Source of the DNA: Candidatus Nitrotoga sp. M5
Lineage (GTDB): Bacteria > Pseudomonadota > Gammaproteobacteria > Burkholderiales > Gallionellaceae
Assembly: GCF_927904885.1 (NCBI RefSeq)
Contig: NZ_CAKMNW010000022.1
Location: 33,039-97,038, forward strand
Direction of reading: 5' to 3'
Length of the DNA stretch: 64,000 bases
Under the pieces are notes generated by a model. The model had not been told where the DNA came from. It saw only the letters and a list, made by a program, of their open reading frames with translations, and ran no database searches. Shown here piece by piece: positions 20,650-28,613 of the stretch (positions are counted from its first letter, which is position 1; every line of letters starts with the position of its first letter). The translations under genes and the position numbers were made by a program.

Positions 20650-20779
20650 GGGCCGCTCTAATAATTCAATTTTGCAAAAAGCCGCTTCACAGCTTGCCTT
20701 CTTACCCCGTTGCCAGACAAGATACGAGTAAAAGTTGAACACAGCATATGTTTGATAGGTAAGTGATAATTATTTTCGG
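20650..20779 (+). mobile_element. Miniature inverted-repeat element, family 1, copy A (right end lost)
   Basis: The left end reads GGGCCGCTCTAATAATTCAA, a diverged copy of the family end GGGCGCCTCTAAAAATTCAA, followed by the shared interior (GCCGCTTCACAGCTTGCC, then GACAAGATACGAGTAAAAGT and GTAAGTGATAATTATTTTCG). The copy stops at about 20779, where the adjacent minus-strand gene begins; the TAA of that gene (20770-20772) lies in element sequence. TAAA precedes the left end, but no matching right end exists. Confidence 0.65.
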
Positions 20780-21954
20780 ATATCTGACTGAGCGCTAATC
20801 ATATCAACATAAGCTTCAGTGGCAAGTTCTCCAGATACTGACGTTGTACTTAAACTATAGATATCCTGTGGAAATGTATATTTCCATGAGTTATCTTGAT
20901 ATTTTGTGAGTTTATTACCTAAATTTTTATCAAAAAGCTTAAATGAATAACTACCAATCTGAATATACATATGACCGATTTGTGATTGTTTCTTGAGCAA
21001 ATTATATATTTCCTCAGATCTACTCATTGAATTATCAATATTGTGAAAAAAATGCCTCGAAAAACTGAAAAACATCGTTGAAAGTGGTAACTCCGCCGTA
21101 GACGTTATCTTGCCGGTGTAGTGTATGATTTTATTATCAATTGACCTGCCCTTAAGACCGATCAGAATTTTTTTCGAGTGCGGAAAATACAGAAAACAAG
21201 TTTTCGACTCGATAGTTGTCGGCACCCTTAAATCCGGGTTGAATTTTATTTTTTCATCAGGGCCTGTCCCACCACCTGCAAAAGGTAAAAATATCCGGTC
21301 TTCGTTATACTCTCGATAGAAAGCAAGACTCACTCGGGTAGTGGTTATCCATAAAGTCTCCAAAAGCACTCGTATATCATTATTGGCGATACTCTTATTC
21401 TCGCTATCATTATGTGGATTATTATCTATATAAAAATCATAGCTATCATCTTTTTTACATAGGTTATAACCATTCTGAGAGGACCTGAACCTGGATAACT
21501 TCGAATCTAAAAATTCAGAATATATACTCAACTTCGGTGTGTCCAGGTTAACGATGTAATAGCCATAGAATAAGATGTCTCTGATGGGTATAACAGGCTT
21601 ACCTATTTTTTCCTTAAGATTATCGATCTTGAGATTAGCTATATCGATCGTTTCACCTGTGTTTTCCAGCTCAGCCGTCACAGCTTGCAGCTCGTTCTTG
21701 GCATCATCCAATTTTTGCTGCAACAGTTCTGATTCATTTCTTGAGATCTCATCAGCCTTCATTTTCTGGGTATGCTCAAAACCCTGTGCTACAAGCGCAA
21801 GAAATATTGATATGACAATGCCAAAAATGGAAACAGCCCCAATTGTGGTGATCTTACCGCTGTCATCACGGAAACTGTTAACCGCCCCGAGTAAGCCGAA
21901 GACACCGGAGAAAAGGATGGCGATAGTCTTAATAAAAAGTGCGAATAATTCCAC
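20770..21954 (-). CDS. Unknown membrane-anchored coiled-coil protein
   Basis: 394 residues, no family recognised. Two N-terminal membrane helices (about 5-25 and 37-57), then a coiled coil (about 65-120, ESELLQQKLDDAKNELQAVT) and a soluble AT-rich-coded domain of about 270 residues that is probably cytoplasmic. Start is a GTG at 21954 without a clear ribosome binding site. The stop codon comes from the truncated element copy A, so the native C-terminus may be altered. It lies in a mobile-DNA patch, next to a dead transposase, and is likely acquired. Confidence 0.6.
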   Translation of the reverse strand: MELFALFIKTIAILFSGVFGLLGAVNSFRDDSGKITTIGAVSIFGIVISIFLALVAQGFEHTQKMKADEISRNESELLQQKLDDAKNELQAVTAELENTGETIDIANLKIDNLKEKIGKPVIPIRDILFYGYYIVNLDTPKLSIYSEFLDSKLSRFRSSQNGYNLCKKDDSYDFYIDNNPHNDSENKSIANNDIRVLLETLWITTTRVSLAFYREYNEDRIFLPFAGGGTGPDEKIKFNPDLRVPTTIESKTCFLYFPHSKKILIGLKGRSIDNKIIHYTGKITSTAELPLSTMFFSFSRHFFHNIDNSMSRSEEIYNLLKKQSQIGHMYIQIGSYSFKLFDKNLGNKLTKYQDNSWKYTFPQDIYSLSTTSVSGELATEAYVDMISAQSDIRK

Positions 21955-22049
21955 GTTGTTGTCTACGAAACATGTTAGGAGGCGAGTGCATACGTATCAT
22001 TTTGTATCAGATACGGGATCAAGAAAACAACGACAACAAAACAACGTGG

Positions 22050-22480
22050 TCATGCCTTACATTTGACATTATCCATCCTGTTTTCCGCTTTTGTCACTGA
22101 TCTGCTCACGGTGGCATAACTCACACTAAAATATTCACCCACTTGGGCGAGCGTATTGTGCACACTCCAATACGCCTGGGACAGGCTTTGATCGCGGGTT
22201 TTATATCGCTCAGCAAAATAGCTGAATGGATTTACGGGTGCCTGTTTTTGCTTTTTTAGGTATGTCTTTAAGCGATTGCTCGGGGTTAAGCTTACATTGC
22301 ATGTTATTTACATAATCACGATAGCGTTGCAGTGCGATGACTTTTGTTTTGGCAAATCTGGTGAGCCACCATTCAGTGGTTAAACAAACATCGCTCTCAT
22401 CGTATCCAGCCGTTGCTCTACCGCCACTCATGGATGCTATAGAGCGCTCCAAGAAACTCAATTTTTAACGGCCTTGCCAT
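22050..22480 (-). pseudogene. Remnant of a Y1 (HUH) REP-associated-type transposase with internal deletion
   Basis: On the minus strand from 22480 the frame reads MARPLKIEFLGALYSI, the normal N-terminus of IS200-like/REP-associated Y1 transposases (MARPLRIEFPGALYHV). It then jumps, with a frame change near 22435, to GRATAGYDESDVCLTTEWW, the usual distal motif (SYRATAG...W). Another frameshift near 22215 leads to LAQVGEYFSVSYATVSRSV, the C-terminal helix-turn-helix, ending with KCKA and TGA at 22050. The HUH catalytic core and Tyr are deleted, so it is inactive. Confidence 0.75.
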
Positions 22481-22588
22481 CTGTACATCCAGTATGAAAT
22501 TAAGCTGGTCAAAAATTAAGGCAATATTGAATTTATGTCCAGTGTAAGGGCTGACCCAACCAGATTTTTGATCAGGTACCTCTTCTGA

Positions 22589-23098
22589 TTAGTGTGTTTT
22601 GCTATCTGGAATGCTATTTTTACCATCTAAACGAAATACACCCTTTTCTTTGATTCGAGTTGAGCGACCAAAACCACCGGTATCGAGTTTGGCCTCAAAT
22701 TCGTACTCAAGGACTTCACTGGGAGAGTCCATCATGTTCATAACCAGACGAGCCCCGGCAAAAAGATTGGCCGCAGCGGTGAGCTTGATGGTTTCTTCCG
22801 AGTAACCCTCAATCACTGGAAAATCCTTGCCGACACCCTTGACAACTTCATGGCCCTGGATAGATATCGTGTAGACGATGCCCTCGAGTTGAAATGAAGC
22901 GGCATTGGGATTGAGGATGTTCAGGCGAATTTCAAAGCTGGGGATTATGCCTTCAGAGGGCAGTGCACGAAATGATTTCAGAGTTACCGTGGGTTGCTCA
23001 TAATTTGGGTCCATCGTTGCACAGCTGAGCAGTGTGAAACTAAAAAAACACATCAAAGAAAATCTTATTAAGAGTCTGCAGTTTTTAAGCATCATCAT
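22589..23098 (-). CDS. LEA type 2 family lipoprotein
   Basis: About 169 residues. Lipoprotein signal with lipobox (FSFTLLSC) followed by a late-embryogenesis-abundant type 2 (LEA14/WHy) domain: TVTLKSFRALPSEGIIPSFEIRLNILNPN, then VVKGVGKDFPVIEGYSEETI. Such envelope proteins are common next to membrane export genes; role unknown. Start taken at the ATG 23098, which follows GGGAG at proper spacing; an upstream ATG (23113) overlaps that site. The next DNA upstream is a truncated ABC permease. Confidence 0.8.
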   Translation of the reverse strand: MMMLKNCRLLIRFSLMCFFSFTLLSCATMDPNYEQPTVTLKSFRALPSEGIIPSFEIRLNILNPNAASFQLEGIVYTISIQGHEVVKGVGKDFPVIEGYSEETIKLTAAANLFAGARLVMNMMDSPSEVLEYEFEAKLDTGGFGRSTRIKEKGVFRLDGKNSIPDSKTH

Positions 23099-23188
23099 AT
23101 TGTTTACTCCCATGGCTGTTTTTATCAGGCGAGAAACGGCACGCGCATGGAAAAACTCAGCCTGATTTTGAAACAGTTTACGCTTTAT

Positions 23189-23293
23189 TCTTAAAGAAGA
23201 GCATCAATGGGGTTCATGCGGGATGCTTTTTTGGTCGGGTAAAGGCCGAAAAAGCTACCGACAAAGGTGGCAGAGCTGATGGCAATGAAAAAA
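23189..23293 (-). pseudogene. C-terminal stump of a MacB/FtsX-type ABC permease
   Basis: Minus-strand frame ending in TAA at 23189 reads FFIAISSATFVGSFFGLYP then TKKASRMNPIDALL, the unmistakable end of MacB/LolC-like permeases (GxxPAxxAxxxxPxEAL). Only about 35 residues remain; the rest is replaced by inverted-repeat element family 2, whose end lies at 23294. Confidence 0.75.
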
Positions 23294-23430
23294 GGAGTCA
23301 GTGCCGAATGCCACTCAGTAAAGCTTTTTAAGCAAGGTTAGACTATTGAAAAAACCACGCCAATACTGTCTTAAGTTGTTGTTTTATAAATGCTGAAGTT
23401 GCTTAACTTAGTGGCATTCTACTCTGCCCC
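23294..23430. mobile_element. Inverted-repeat element, family 2, diverged copy
   Basis: Left end GGAGTCAGTGCCGAATGCCA (23294-23313) pairs with right end TGGCATTCTACTCTGCCCC (23412-23430). Reverse-complemented, the interior aligns with the copy at 24874 (shared ATTGGCGTGG..TTT..CAATAGTCT.ACCTTGCT). About 137 bp, no coding capacity. It has replaced the body of the adjacent ABC permease gene. Confidence 0.75.
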
Positions 23431-23526
23431 AATATTATTGATATTGATGCATGTTAGTTATCGCACAGACTACAAGTACTATCCTCGTTAAAATTTTTAT
23501 TCATTATTTTTTTGAGAAAGTTAAAA

Positions 23527-23976
23527 ATGTTAAAAAAATCAAGCGAAAATGCAATCGAACTATTAAAGAATGATCATTCTCAAGTGAAAGCCGATTTCAA
23601 AAAATTTGAGTCACTAGGAAGCAAAGCTTACGCTTCCAAAAAGAAGCTGGCCGAGTCAATTTGTGCAGATCTTTTTAAACACACTATCATAGAAGAGGAA
23701 ATCTTTTATCCAGCAGTCCGGAAAGGATCAAAAAAAGCTCAAGACATGATTGATGAAGCAGTTGTTGAGCACGAAAGTGCAAAAGAGCTTATTTCACAAA
23801 TTCAGTCCATGTCTCCCGAAGAAGAGCTATTTGACGCACGGGTAATGGTATTGTCAGAACAAATAGAACACCACGTAAAGGAGGAAGAAGAAGAAATCTT
23901 CCCATTGGTTCAAAAAATGAAGCTAGATTTAATTCAGCTTGGTGAACAAATGGCTGCGCGTAAAGAACTACTTTGA
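23527..23976 (+). CDS. Hemerythrin-like HHE cation-binding domain protein
   Basis: 149 residues forming a four-helix HHE bundle: NDHSQVKADF, FKHTIIEEEIFYPAV, EAVVEHESAKEL and EHHVKEEEEEIFPLV supply the His/Glu ligands of a non-haem di-iron site. Members bind oxygen or buffer iron/NO; no exact role can be given. Start set at ATG 23527, 8 nt after GAGAAAG; an in-frame TTG lies 15 nt upstream. Monocistronic within the accessory patch. Confidence 0.88.
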   Translation: MLKKSSENAIELLKNDHSQVKADFKKFESLGSKAYASKKKLAESICADLFKHTIIEEEIFYPAVRKGSKKAQDMIDEAVVEHESAKELISQIQSMSPEEELFDARVMVLSEQIEHHVKEEEEEIFPLVQKMKLDLIQLGEQMAARKELL

Positions 23977-24348
23977 TAAATTACTTACGGGTACAAAAAT
24001 AGCGTTGCAGTTTGTTCTTTAGTGCCTGAGCAAGCTATAAATGATCATTGAAAGTGGAATCTGTAAGCTTGCTCTTGTTATTCTAGCTGACAATAAATGT
24101 TTTAAGGAAACTTTGAATAACTCACTCTACCAGAGACACATAGATGCCGTCTTTATTGTCAATTATTAGTTCAAATAATCATATTGATTCGGCTGTTAAG
24201 TGCGGTAGATACTGTCTTTTAAAGTTAAGCATTTTTCAGTTAATTGTGTTGACATGGCTGTTAATTTTTGAGTACGCCAAAGCACAAATTGTTTTAACTC
24301 ACACCTGAGCTGACAGACATCCTGTAAAAAATTCGGGTTAGAGTAATA
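23977..24348. other. Gene-free stretch between hemerythrin and CopD-like genes
   Basis: 372 nt of AT-rich DNA. No convincing open frame, repeat copy, tRNA or terminator with a T-run is visible to me. Confidence 0.5.
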
Positions 24349-24795
24349 TTAGTTCAAGCCGCGTCCGATGAACACCACCGCAATCGTCAGCAGCCCAAGA
24401 CTAAGGTTGACGCCGATCGACTTGCGGATTTGCGCAAGCGCGCTGGCGCTGGATTGCCAGTCCTGTTCGCCGACCGCGCGCTTGAGTTTTTTGTAGGGCG
24501 AGAAATATACGTGCGCGAAAATCAGCATCATTACCACGCCCAGCACCAGCATGGCGAGAGCGTAGTGTGGCATCCCGTCCATCTTTATTAACAGGGTCAG
24601 ACCGGTCAGCAATATCGTCGTCACCGAGGCCCACACCCAAGGAAAAAATTTGCCGAACACACCCGCCCACAGCGTCAGCCGCTGTGGCGGCTCTAGCACG
24701 ATTGCGGCTACTGGGCGCAGTGCCATGTAGGCAAAGAACATGCCGCCCACCCAGACGACGACGCTTAAAATATGTAGTAACAACAATAGGGTCAT
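24349..24795 (-). CDS. CopD-like small integral membrane protein
   Basis: 148 residues with four membrane helices. HILSVVVWVGGMFFAY..RP is the helix-1 pattern of CopD/DUF-type haem- or copper-associated membrane proteins (His and Trp-Val-Gly-Gly), and HVYFSPYKKLKRAV marks the cytoplasmic loop after helix 3. Function unproven. Base composition is clearly GC-richer than the AT-rich DNA on both sides, suggesting a separate origin from its neighbours. Confidence 0.7.
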   Translation of the reverse strand: MTLLLLLHILSVVVWVGGMFFAYMALRPVAAIVLEPPQRLTLWAGVFGKFFPWVWASVTTILLTGLTLLIKMDGMPHYALAMLVLGVVMMLIFAHVYFSPYKKLKRAVGEQDWQSSASALAQIRKSIGVNLSLGLLTIAVVFIGRGLN

Positions 24796-24873
24796 GAGAT
24801 TTTCTTTCAGATACAGCTGGTTGAGTGAATAAGTCTAATAGGCGCTAAAAAAAATACAAATAAAGGGGAAAGG

Positions 24874-25025
24874 AATAATTGGGGTCAGAGTAGAATGCCA
24901 CTAAGTTAAGGGGCTTAAGCATAGCTAAAACAATAAGTTAAGCCAGCATTGGCGTGGGTTTTACAATAGTCTGACCTTGCTAAATATGCTTAACTTAGTG
25001 GCATTCTACTCTGACCCCAATTATT
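24874..25025. mobile_element. Inverted-repeat element, family 2, intact copy
   Basis: A perfect 37-bp inverted repeat: 24874-24910 and its complement at 24989-25025; the arm contains GGGGTCAGAGTAGAATGCCA. The 78-bp interior shares sequence with the diverged copy at 23294. No coding frame. The GGGGTCAGAGT type of end is, to my knowledge, frequent around Y1 transposase genes, and a dead one lies 2.4 kb away (link inferred). Folded as RNA it would be a very strong hairpin 3' of the DUF4393 gene. Confidence 0.8.
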
Positions 25026-25043
25026 GTTGCTCGTTAGATTCGT

Positions 25044-25745
25044 TCATGCCACTTGTAGCGTGCAAGCTTCGACAAAGCTCTTTCCAAGCAGCGTTGGATT
25101 CACTTTTTTAAAAATCTCGCCACCTCCCCATGATTTCCCAATGACGATACAACCGAGTCTAGCAAGATTAGCAAGGGCGAGCCTCACTTCCTCTTCGGGC
25201 TCAGCCAAAACGTCAGTCTCGCCATCTTTTCCAATTGCGACCTCATCGGGTAACTTGCCAACCACAACACCGCCGTGTCGCGTCTGGTCGTATGGGAGAG
25301 TATATATCTTTAGAAGTATTGCTGCCTCCAATGGCGTTATTTGCTCAAGAACAGAAATGTATGCACGTTTTAAAGTCGTGTGGCTGTGGTCGTTAGCAGC
25401 GTTAACAAGTAGACGAGCCCAAAGGTCTTGAAGGTTGTCGTCATCCTCGATAGATGCGGCCTCAAGCAGTGGAACAGCCAGTTTCAGCGGAATTGCGCGT
25501 GTGAGCCGGTTCAGGCCTGCTTCAAGCTGGAGCTGCTCCGCACGCTGCATGAGTCTGACTTGCCGCTCCCACCGCATGTACTTGAGCTTGTCCTCGAAGA
25601 TACCCATGCCTTGTTCAATAGAACCTGCAACGAACCTGGATATGAAACTGCCGAATTTTTCGCCCGCATCAATTGCCTTGCCAGTGCTCTTGGCGACCTC
25701 CTGAACGGCCTTCGCGGTCTCAGAGGCAGGGTTTTCAGCGCTCAT
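25044..25745 (-). CDS. Abi-alpha-like protein (DUF4393)
   Basis: 233 residues. The central segment PLLEAASIEDDDNLQDLWAR followed by LLVNAAND and, after a spacer, YISVLEQITPLEAAILLKIY is the DUF4393/Abi-alpha signature, linked to phage abortive infection. The C-terminal part (VRLALANLARLGCI) looks like a winged helix. Start at ATG 25745 because GGAG precedes it; an upstream in-frame start gives an untypical basic leader. No partner gene is adjacent: it is flanked by an inverted-repeat element and an IS91-like remnant. Confidence 0.75.
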   Translation of the reverse strand: MSAENPASETAKAVQEVAKSTGKAIDAGEKFGSFISRFVAGSIEQGMGIFEDKLKYMRWERQVRLMQRAEQLQLEAGLNRLTRAIPLKLAVPLLEAASIEDDDNLQDLWARLLVNAANDHSHTTLKRAYISVLEQITPLEAAILLKIYTLPYDQTRHGGVVVGKLPDEVAIGKDGETDVLAEPEEEVRLALANLARLGCIVIGKSWGGGEIFKKVNPTLLGKSFVEACTLQVA

Positions 25746-26075
25746 AATACGTACTCCAAGATCTAACGAATAGCGTTTATCTGCCGCCCCGCCCAAACGC
25801 GTTTAACCAGTGTCCCATGTCGGCGGCAGGTAAACTTTGTTGAACTGAACCTTACGGAGAGCGGAACCTAAGGGATTGTAAGGTTTTGAGGCGGGGCGTC
25901 AACTGCAGGATCGGGGAGTACGCTAGTGGGTGAGGAATAACCGGATGCTCTAGCGCAAACTTTTTGCATACATTGCTGCCTGAATGACGCAACAAGTGAT
26001 ATGAGCTAATGCCGTTCCTGCCATATGGGAAAGCGCATCCTCGGTTGGTGCAAACACACGATTGCAGAGACGGCG
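25746..26075. other. Gene-free stretch upstream of the DUF4393 gene
   Basis: 330 nt without a supported gene. 26011-26045 on the plus strand partly repeats, in inverted orientation, the start of the IS91-like remnant (CCGTTCCT..AAGCGCATCC). The rest probably contains the promoter of the DUF4393 gene. Confidence 0.4.
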
Positions 26076-26168
26076 CTATAAAAAGCAGAGAGACTTTATG
26101 GCGGCTTTGTGTGAGGGGCCGAGCAAGCCGTAGTGGGGGATGCGCTTGGGAAGGAACGGGGAAGTTAA
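26076..26168 (-). pseudogene. Remnant of an IS91-type (Y2) transposase
   Basis: The minus strand encodes PFLPKRIPHYGLLGPSHKAA before a TAG at 26076. LPK...HYGLL is the conserved distal motif of IS91/Y2 transposases. Only about 28 residues remain, and the upstream side is cut exactly where family 1 element copy B begins (26169). Short length limits certainty. Confidence 0.5.
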
Positions 26169-26344
26169 GGGCACGACTAAAAATTCAATCTTCGTCACAA
26201 GACCGTGTTACTCGAAAAAATCACCTACATATCAGATATATGCTGCGTTCAATTATTTCTTGCAGCTTGTCTTGCATAGCAACGGTGTAAGCAAGACAAG
26301 CTGCGAAGCGGCGGCTCGCCAACTTGAATCTTTAGAGGCGCCCC
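26169..26344 (+). mobile_element. Miniature inverted-repeat element, family 1, copy B
   Basis: Ends GGGCACGACTAAAAATTCAA (26169) and TTGAATCTTTAGAGGCGCCC (26324-26343). The interior has the family core (GTTACTCGAAAAAA, TATATGCTGCGTTCAATT) plus an extra hairpin GCAGCTTGTCTTGC / GCAAGACAAGCTGC. Flanks TTAA and TTAT are a probable decayed 4-bp duplication. The right end touches the stop codon of the cation exporter gene (26345). Confidence 0.75.
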
Positions 26345-27268
26345 TTATTCGTTAGCCAATTTTGGTTTTGAACCACCTTGAAGCATACAATAGTTGTTAT
26401 CTTCTGATGTCTCAACCTGAATTGTAGAGTGTTCTATCTGAAATGAATCATGCAGGTGATGCTGAACATTGGACAAAAAATTATTGTCAATGTGATTTAC
26501 ATCTACTATTAGATGAACAGTTAAAGCAACCTCTGTTGTACTTAATGGCCATATATGCAGATCATGAATAGCATTGACATGGGTAAAGCTTGTTAAATAT
26601 TTTATTATTCCTTTTTTATCAATATGTTGTGGTACGGCATCCAGGCTATAATTAATTGATTCTCTTAATAATCCCCATGTTGCAAACAATATAATAACCG
26701 CAATAAATAAGCTAATTACAGGATCTGCCCACAGCCATTCACCATACAGAATTAATATCCCAGCCAGTACAACAGCCAATGATATTCCCGCATCTGCAGC
26801 CATATGCAGAAAAGCTCCTCGGATATTCAAATCATGGTCTTTATCTTTAAGAAAAAGAAGCGCGGTTAATGTATTAATTACAACTCCAATTCCAGCGACT
26901 ACAATAATTGTCATCCCTTCAATCGGTCGTGGTTCGAAAATTCGATTGATTGCCTCCCATGCAATTCCACCAGTAACAACAAGGAGCAGAATTCCGCTGA
27001 AAAGCGATGCTAAAACAGTAGCCTTTCTATACCCATAAGTATGTTTTTCTGTTGCAGCTTTTTGAGAAAGTATGCTGGCACCCCAAGCAAGCAATAAACT
27101 TGCAACATCACTTAAGTTGTGACCAGCATCAGCAATCAAGGCCAATGAATTAATAGCGAATCCATAGCCAGCTTCTATCAATACGTAAACTACATTGAGA
27201 AATACCCCGATAGCAAATGCTCGATTATAATTTTTTACATTATGTTGATGGTTATGGCTATGGCTCAT
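26345..27268 (-). CDS. czcD: Cation diffusion facilitator, CzcD/ZitB-like metal exporter
   Basis: Proton-driven efflux of Zn2+ and related divalent metals. 307 residues: His-rich N-terminus (MSHSHNHQHN), six membrane helices, metal-site motifs SLALIADAGHNLSDV (H,D) and HMAADAGISLAVV (H,D), and a C-terminal cytoplasmic metal-binding domain with HDLHIWPLST. Start set at the ATG 27268 that begins the His-rich segment; the frame is open for 41 more codons upstream but that part lacks family similarity. The TAA abuts element copy B. Next to an arsenic operon, so part of a metal-resistance patch. Confidence 0.88.
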   Translation of the reverse strand: MSHSHNHQHNVKNYNRAFAIGVFLNVVYVLIEAGYGFAINSLALIADAGHNLSDVASLLLAWGASILSQKAATEKHTYGYRKATVLASLFSGILLLVVTGGIAWEAINRIFEPRPIEGMTIIVVAGIGVVINTLTALLFLKDKDHDLNIRGAFLHMAADAGISLAVVLAGILILYGEWLWADPVISLFIAVIILFATWGLLRESINYSLDAVPQHIDKKGIIKYLTSFTHVNAIHDLHIWPLSTTEVALTVHLIVDVNHIDNNFLSNVQHHLHDSFQIEHSTIQVETSEDNNYCMLQGGSKPKLANE

Positions 27269-27420
27269 AATTTTCTTAAAGGCTAACGTTTGTATTTGAG
27301 GCCGGAGAAAGCCGCAGGCTTTTGGAGATCTCAGCGACTTAGGTGTGACAACACTTGTTATATTACATTCCCGCAGCGTGCTTTGAATCACCTGACGCCC
27401 ATCCAGTCATTGGGAAAATG

Positions 27421-27595
27421 GGGTACAAAAATTCAATTTTGCGAGCAGCCGCTTTGCGGCTTGCCTGCCTTCCCCGTTTCGTCACAATACCGCGTTACTC
27501 GAAAAAAATTATCACTTACATATCAATTATATGCTGCGTTCAATTTTTTACTCGCGCCTTGTATTACCTAAAACATTGAATTTTTAGAGGCGCCC
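27421..27595 (+). mobile_element. Miniature inverted-repeat element, family 1, copy C (inside the 3' end of acr3)
   Basis: Left end degraded (GGGTAC then AAAAATTCAATTTTGC), right end TTGAATTTTTAGAGGCGCCC (27576-27595) intact. Interior contains CGCGTTACTCGAAAAAAATT, ATATGCTGCGTTCAATTTTT and CGCGCCTTGTATTACC. Flanks do not match (AATG/TTGA), consistent with later deletion at the left. The acr3 gene ends inside this copy. Confidence 0.8.
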
Positions 27596-28608
27596 TTGAA
27601 CCAATGTCGAGTCCGGTTTGAGAATGCTACCAAAGAAAGCATCACCGGCACTTCAACAAGCACACCTACAACAGTCGCCAATGCCGCTCCAGATTGAAGC
27701 CCGAACAATGAAATAGCAACCGCTACAGCCAGTTCAAAAAAATTTGAGGTGCCAATCATGCTAGCAGGTGCAGCAATGTTATGCGGTAACTTAATAGCCC
27801 TGGCCGATAGGTAGGCGAGCATAAAAATTCCATATGATTGCAACAGTAGAGGAATCGCTATAAGTACGATCGCCAGCGGGTTTTCCAAAATAGTTTGCGC
27901 TTGGAAACCAAACAGTAAAACAACGGTGGCTAGTAGTCCCGTGACAGAGACCGGTTTTAATGTATTCAGAAAATCATTCAATCGCTCAAGGTTTCCCGAA
28001 TAATCCAGCATCTTGCGTGTAAAAATGCCAGCTAGCAGCGGAATTAATACATAAAGAATAACGGATAAGACCAACGTATCCCAAGGCACAGTTACATCAC
28101 TTACACCCAACAAAAAAGCGGTGATCGGTGCAAAGGCAAAGATCATAATGACATCGTTTACTGAGACTTGAATTAATGTGTAGTTAGGATCACCTTTAGT
28201 GAGCTGGCTCCACACAAAAACCATTGCAGTACAAGGTGCAACCCCCAGTAGAATCATGCCCGCAATATATTCTGTTGCTGTCTGAGGGTCGACCAGATCT
28301 ACGAAGATAATTCGGAAAAACAACCATCCTAGAGCTGCCATTGTAAAGGGCTTAATGAACCAATTGATAACGATGGTAAGCAATAATCCCTTAGGATTTT
28401 TACCCACATCTTTAATTGACGTAAAGTCGACCTGAACCATCATGGGGTAAATCATGACCCAGATTAGAACAGCCACAGGCAAATTAACATGTGCATACTC
28501 TAACCCTGCAATAAACTCAAACAGTGCCGGCACTACATTACCCAGAGCAATTCCGACAACGATACACAACCCCACCCACACCGACAGATAACGCTCAAAT
28601 ACGCCCAT
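27568..28608 (-). CDS. acr3: ACR3-family arsenite efflux transporter
   Basis: Exports arsenite across the inner membrane. 346 residues, ten membrane helices; the family's conserved Cys lies in [13 protein letters not shown] and the Glu in [11 protein letters not shown]. The last residues (GASKNSMF) and the TAG are read from the terminal repeat of element copy C (27568-27595), so the native C-terminus has been replaced. Six bases downstream of arsC: operon arsR-arsC-acr3, regulated through the operator at 29465. Confidence 0.93.
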   Translation of the reverse strand: MGVFERYLSVWVGLCIVVGIALGNVVPALFEFIAGLEYAHVNLPVAVLIWVMIYPMMVQVDFTSIKDVGKNPKGLLLTIVINWFIKPFTMAALGWLFFRIIFVDLVDPQTATEYIAGMILLGVAPCTAMVFVWSQLTKGDPNYTLIQVSVNDVIMIFAFAPITAFLLGVSDVTVPWDTLVLSVILYVLIPLLAGIFTRKMLDYSGNLERLNDFLNTLKPVSVTGLLATVVLLFGFQAQTILENPLAIVLIAIPLLLQSYGIFMLAYLSARAIKLPHNIAAPASMIGTSNFFELAVAVAISLFGLQSGAALATVVGVLVEVPVMLSLVAFSNRTRHWFKGASKNSMF

Positions 28609-28613
28609 ATCAA

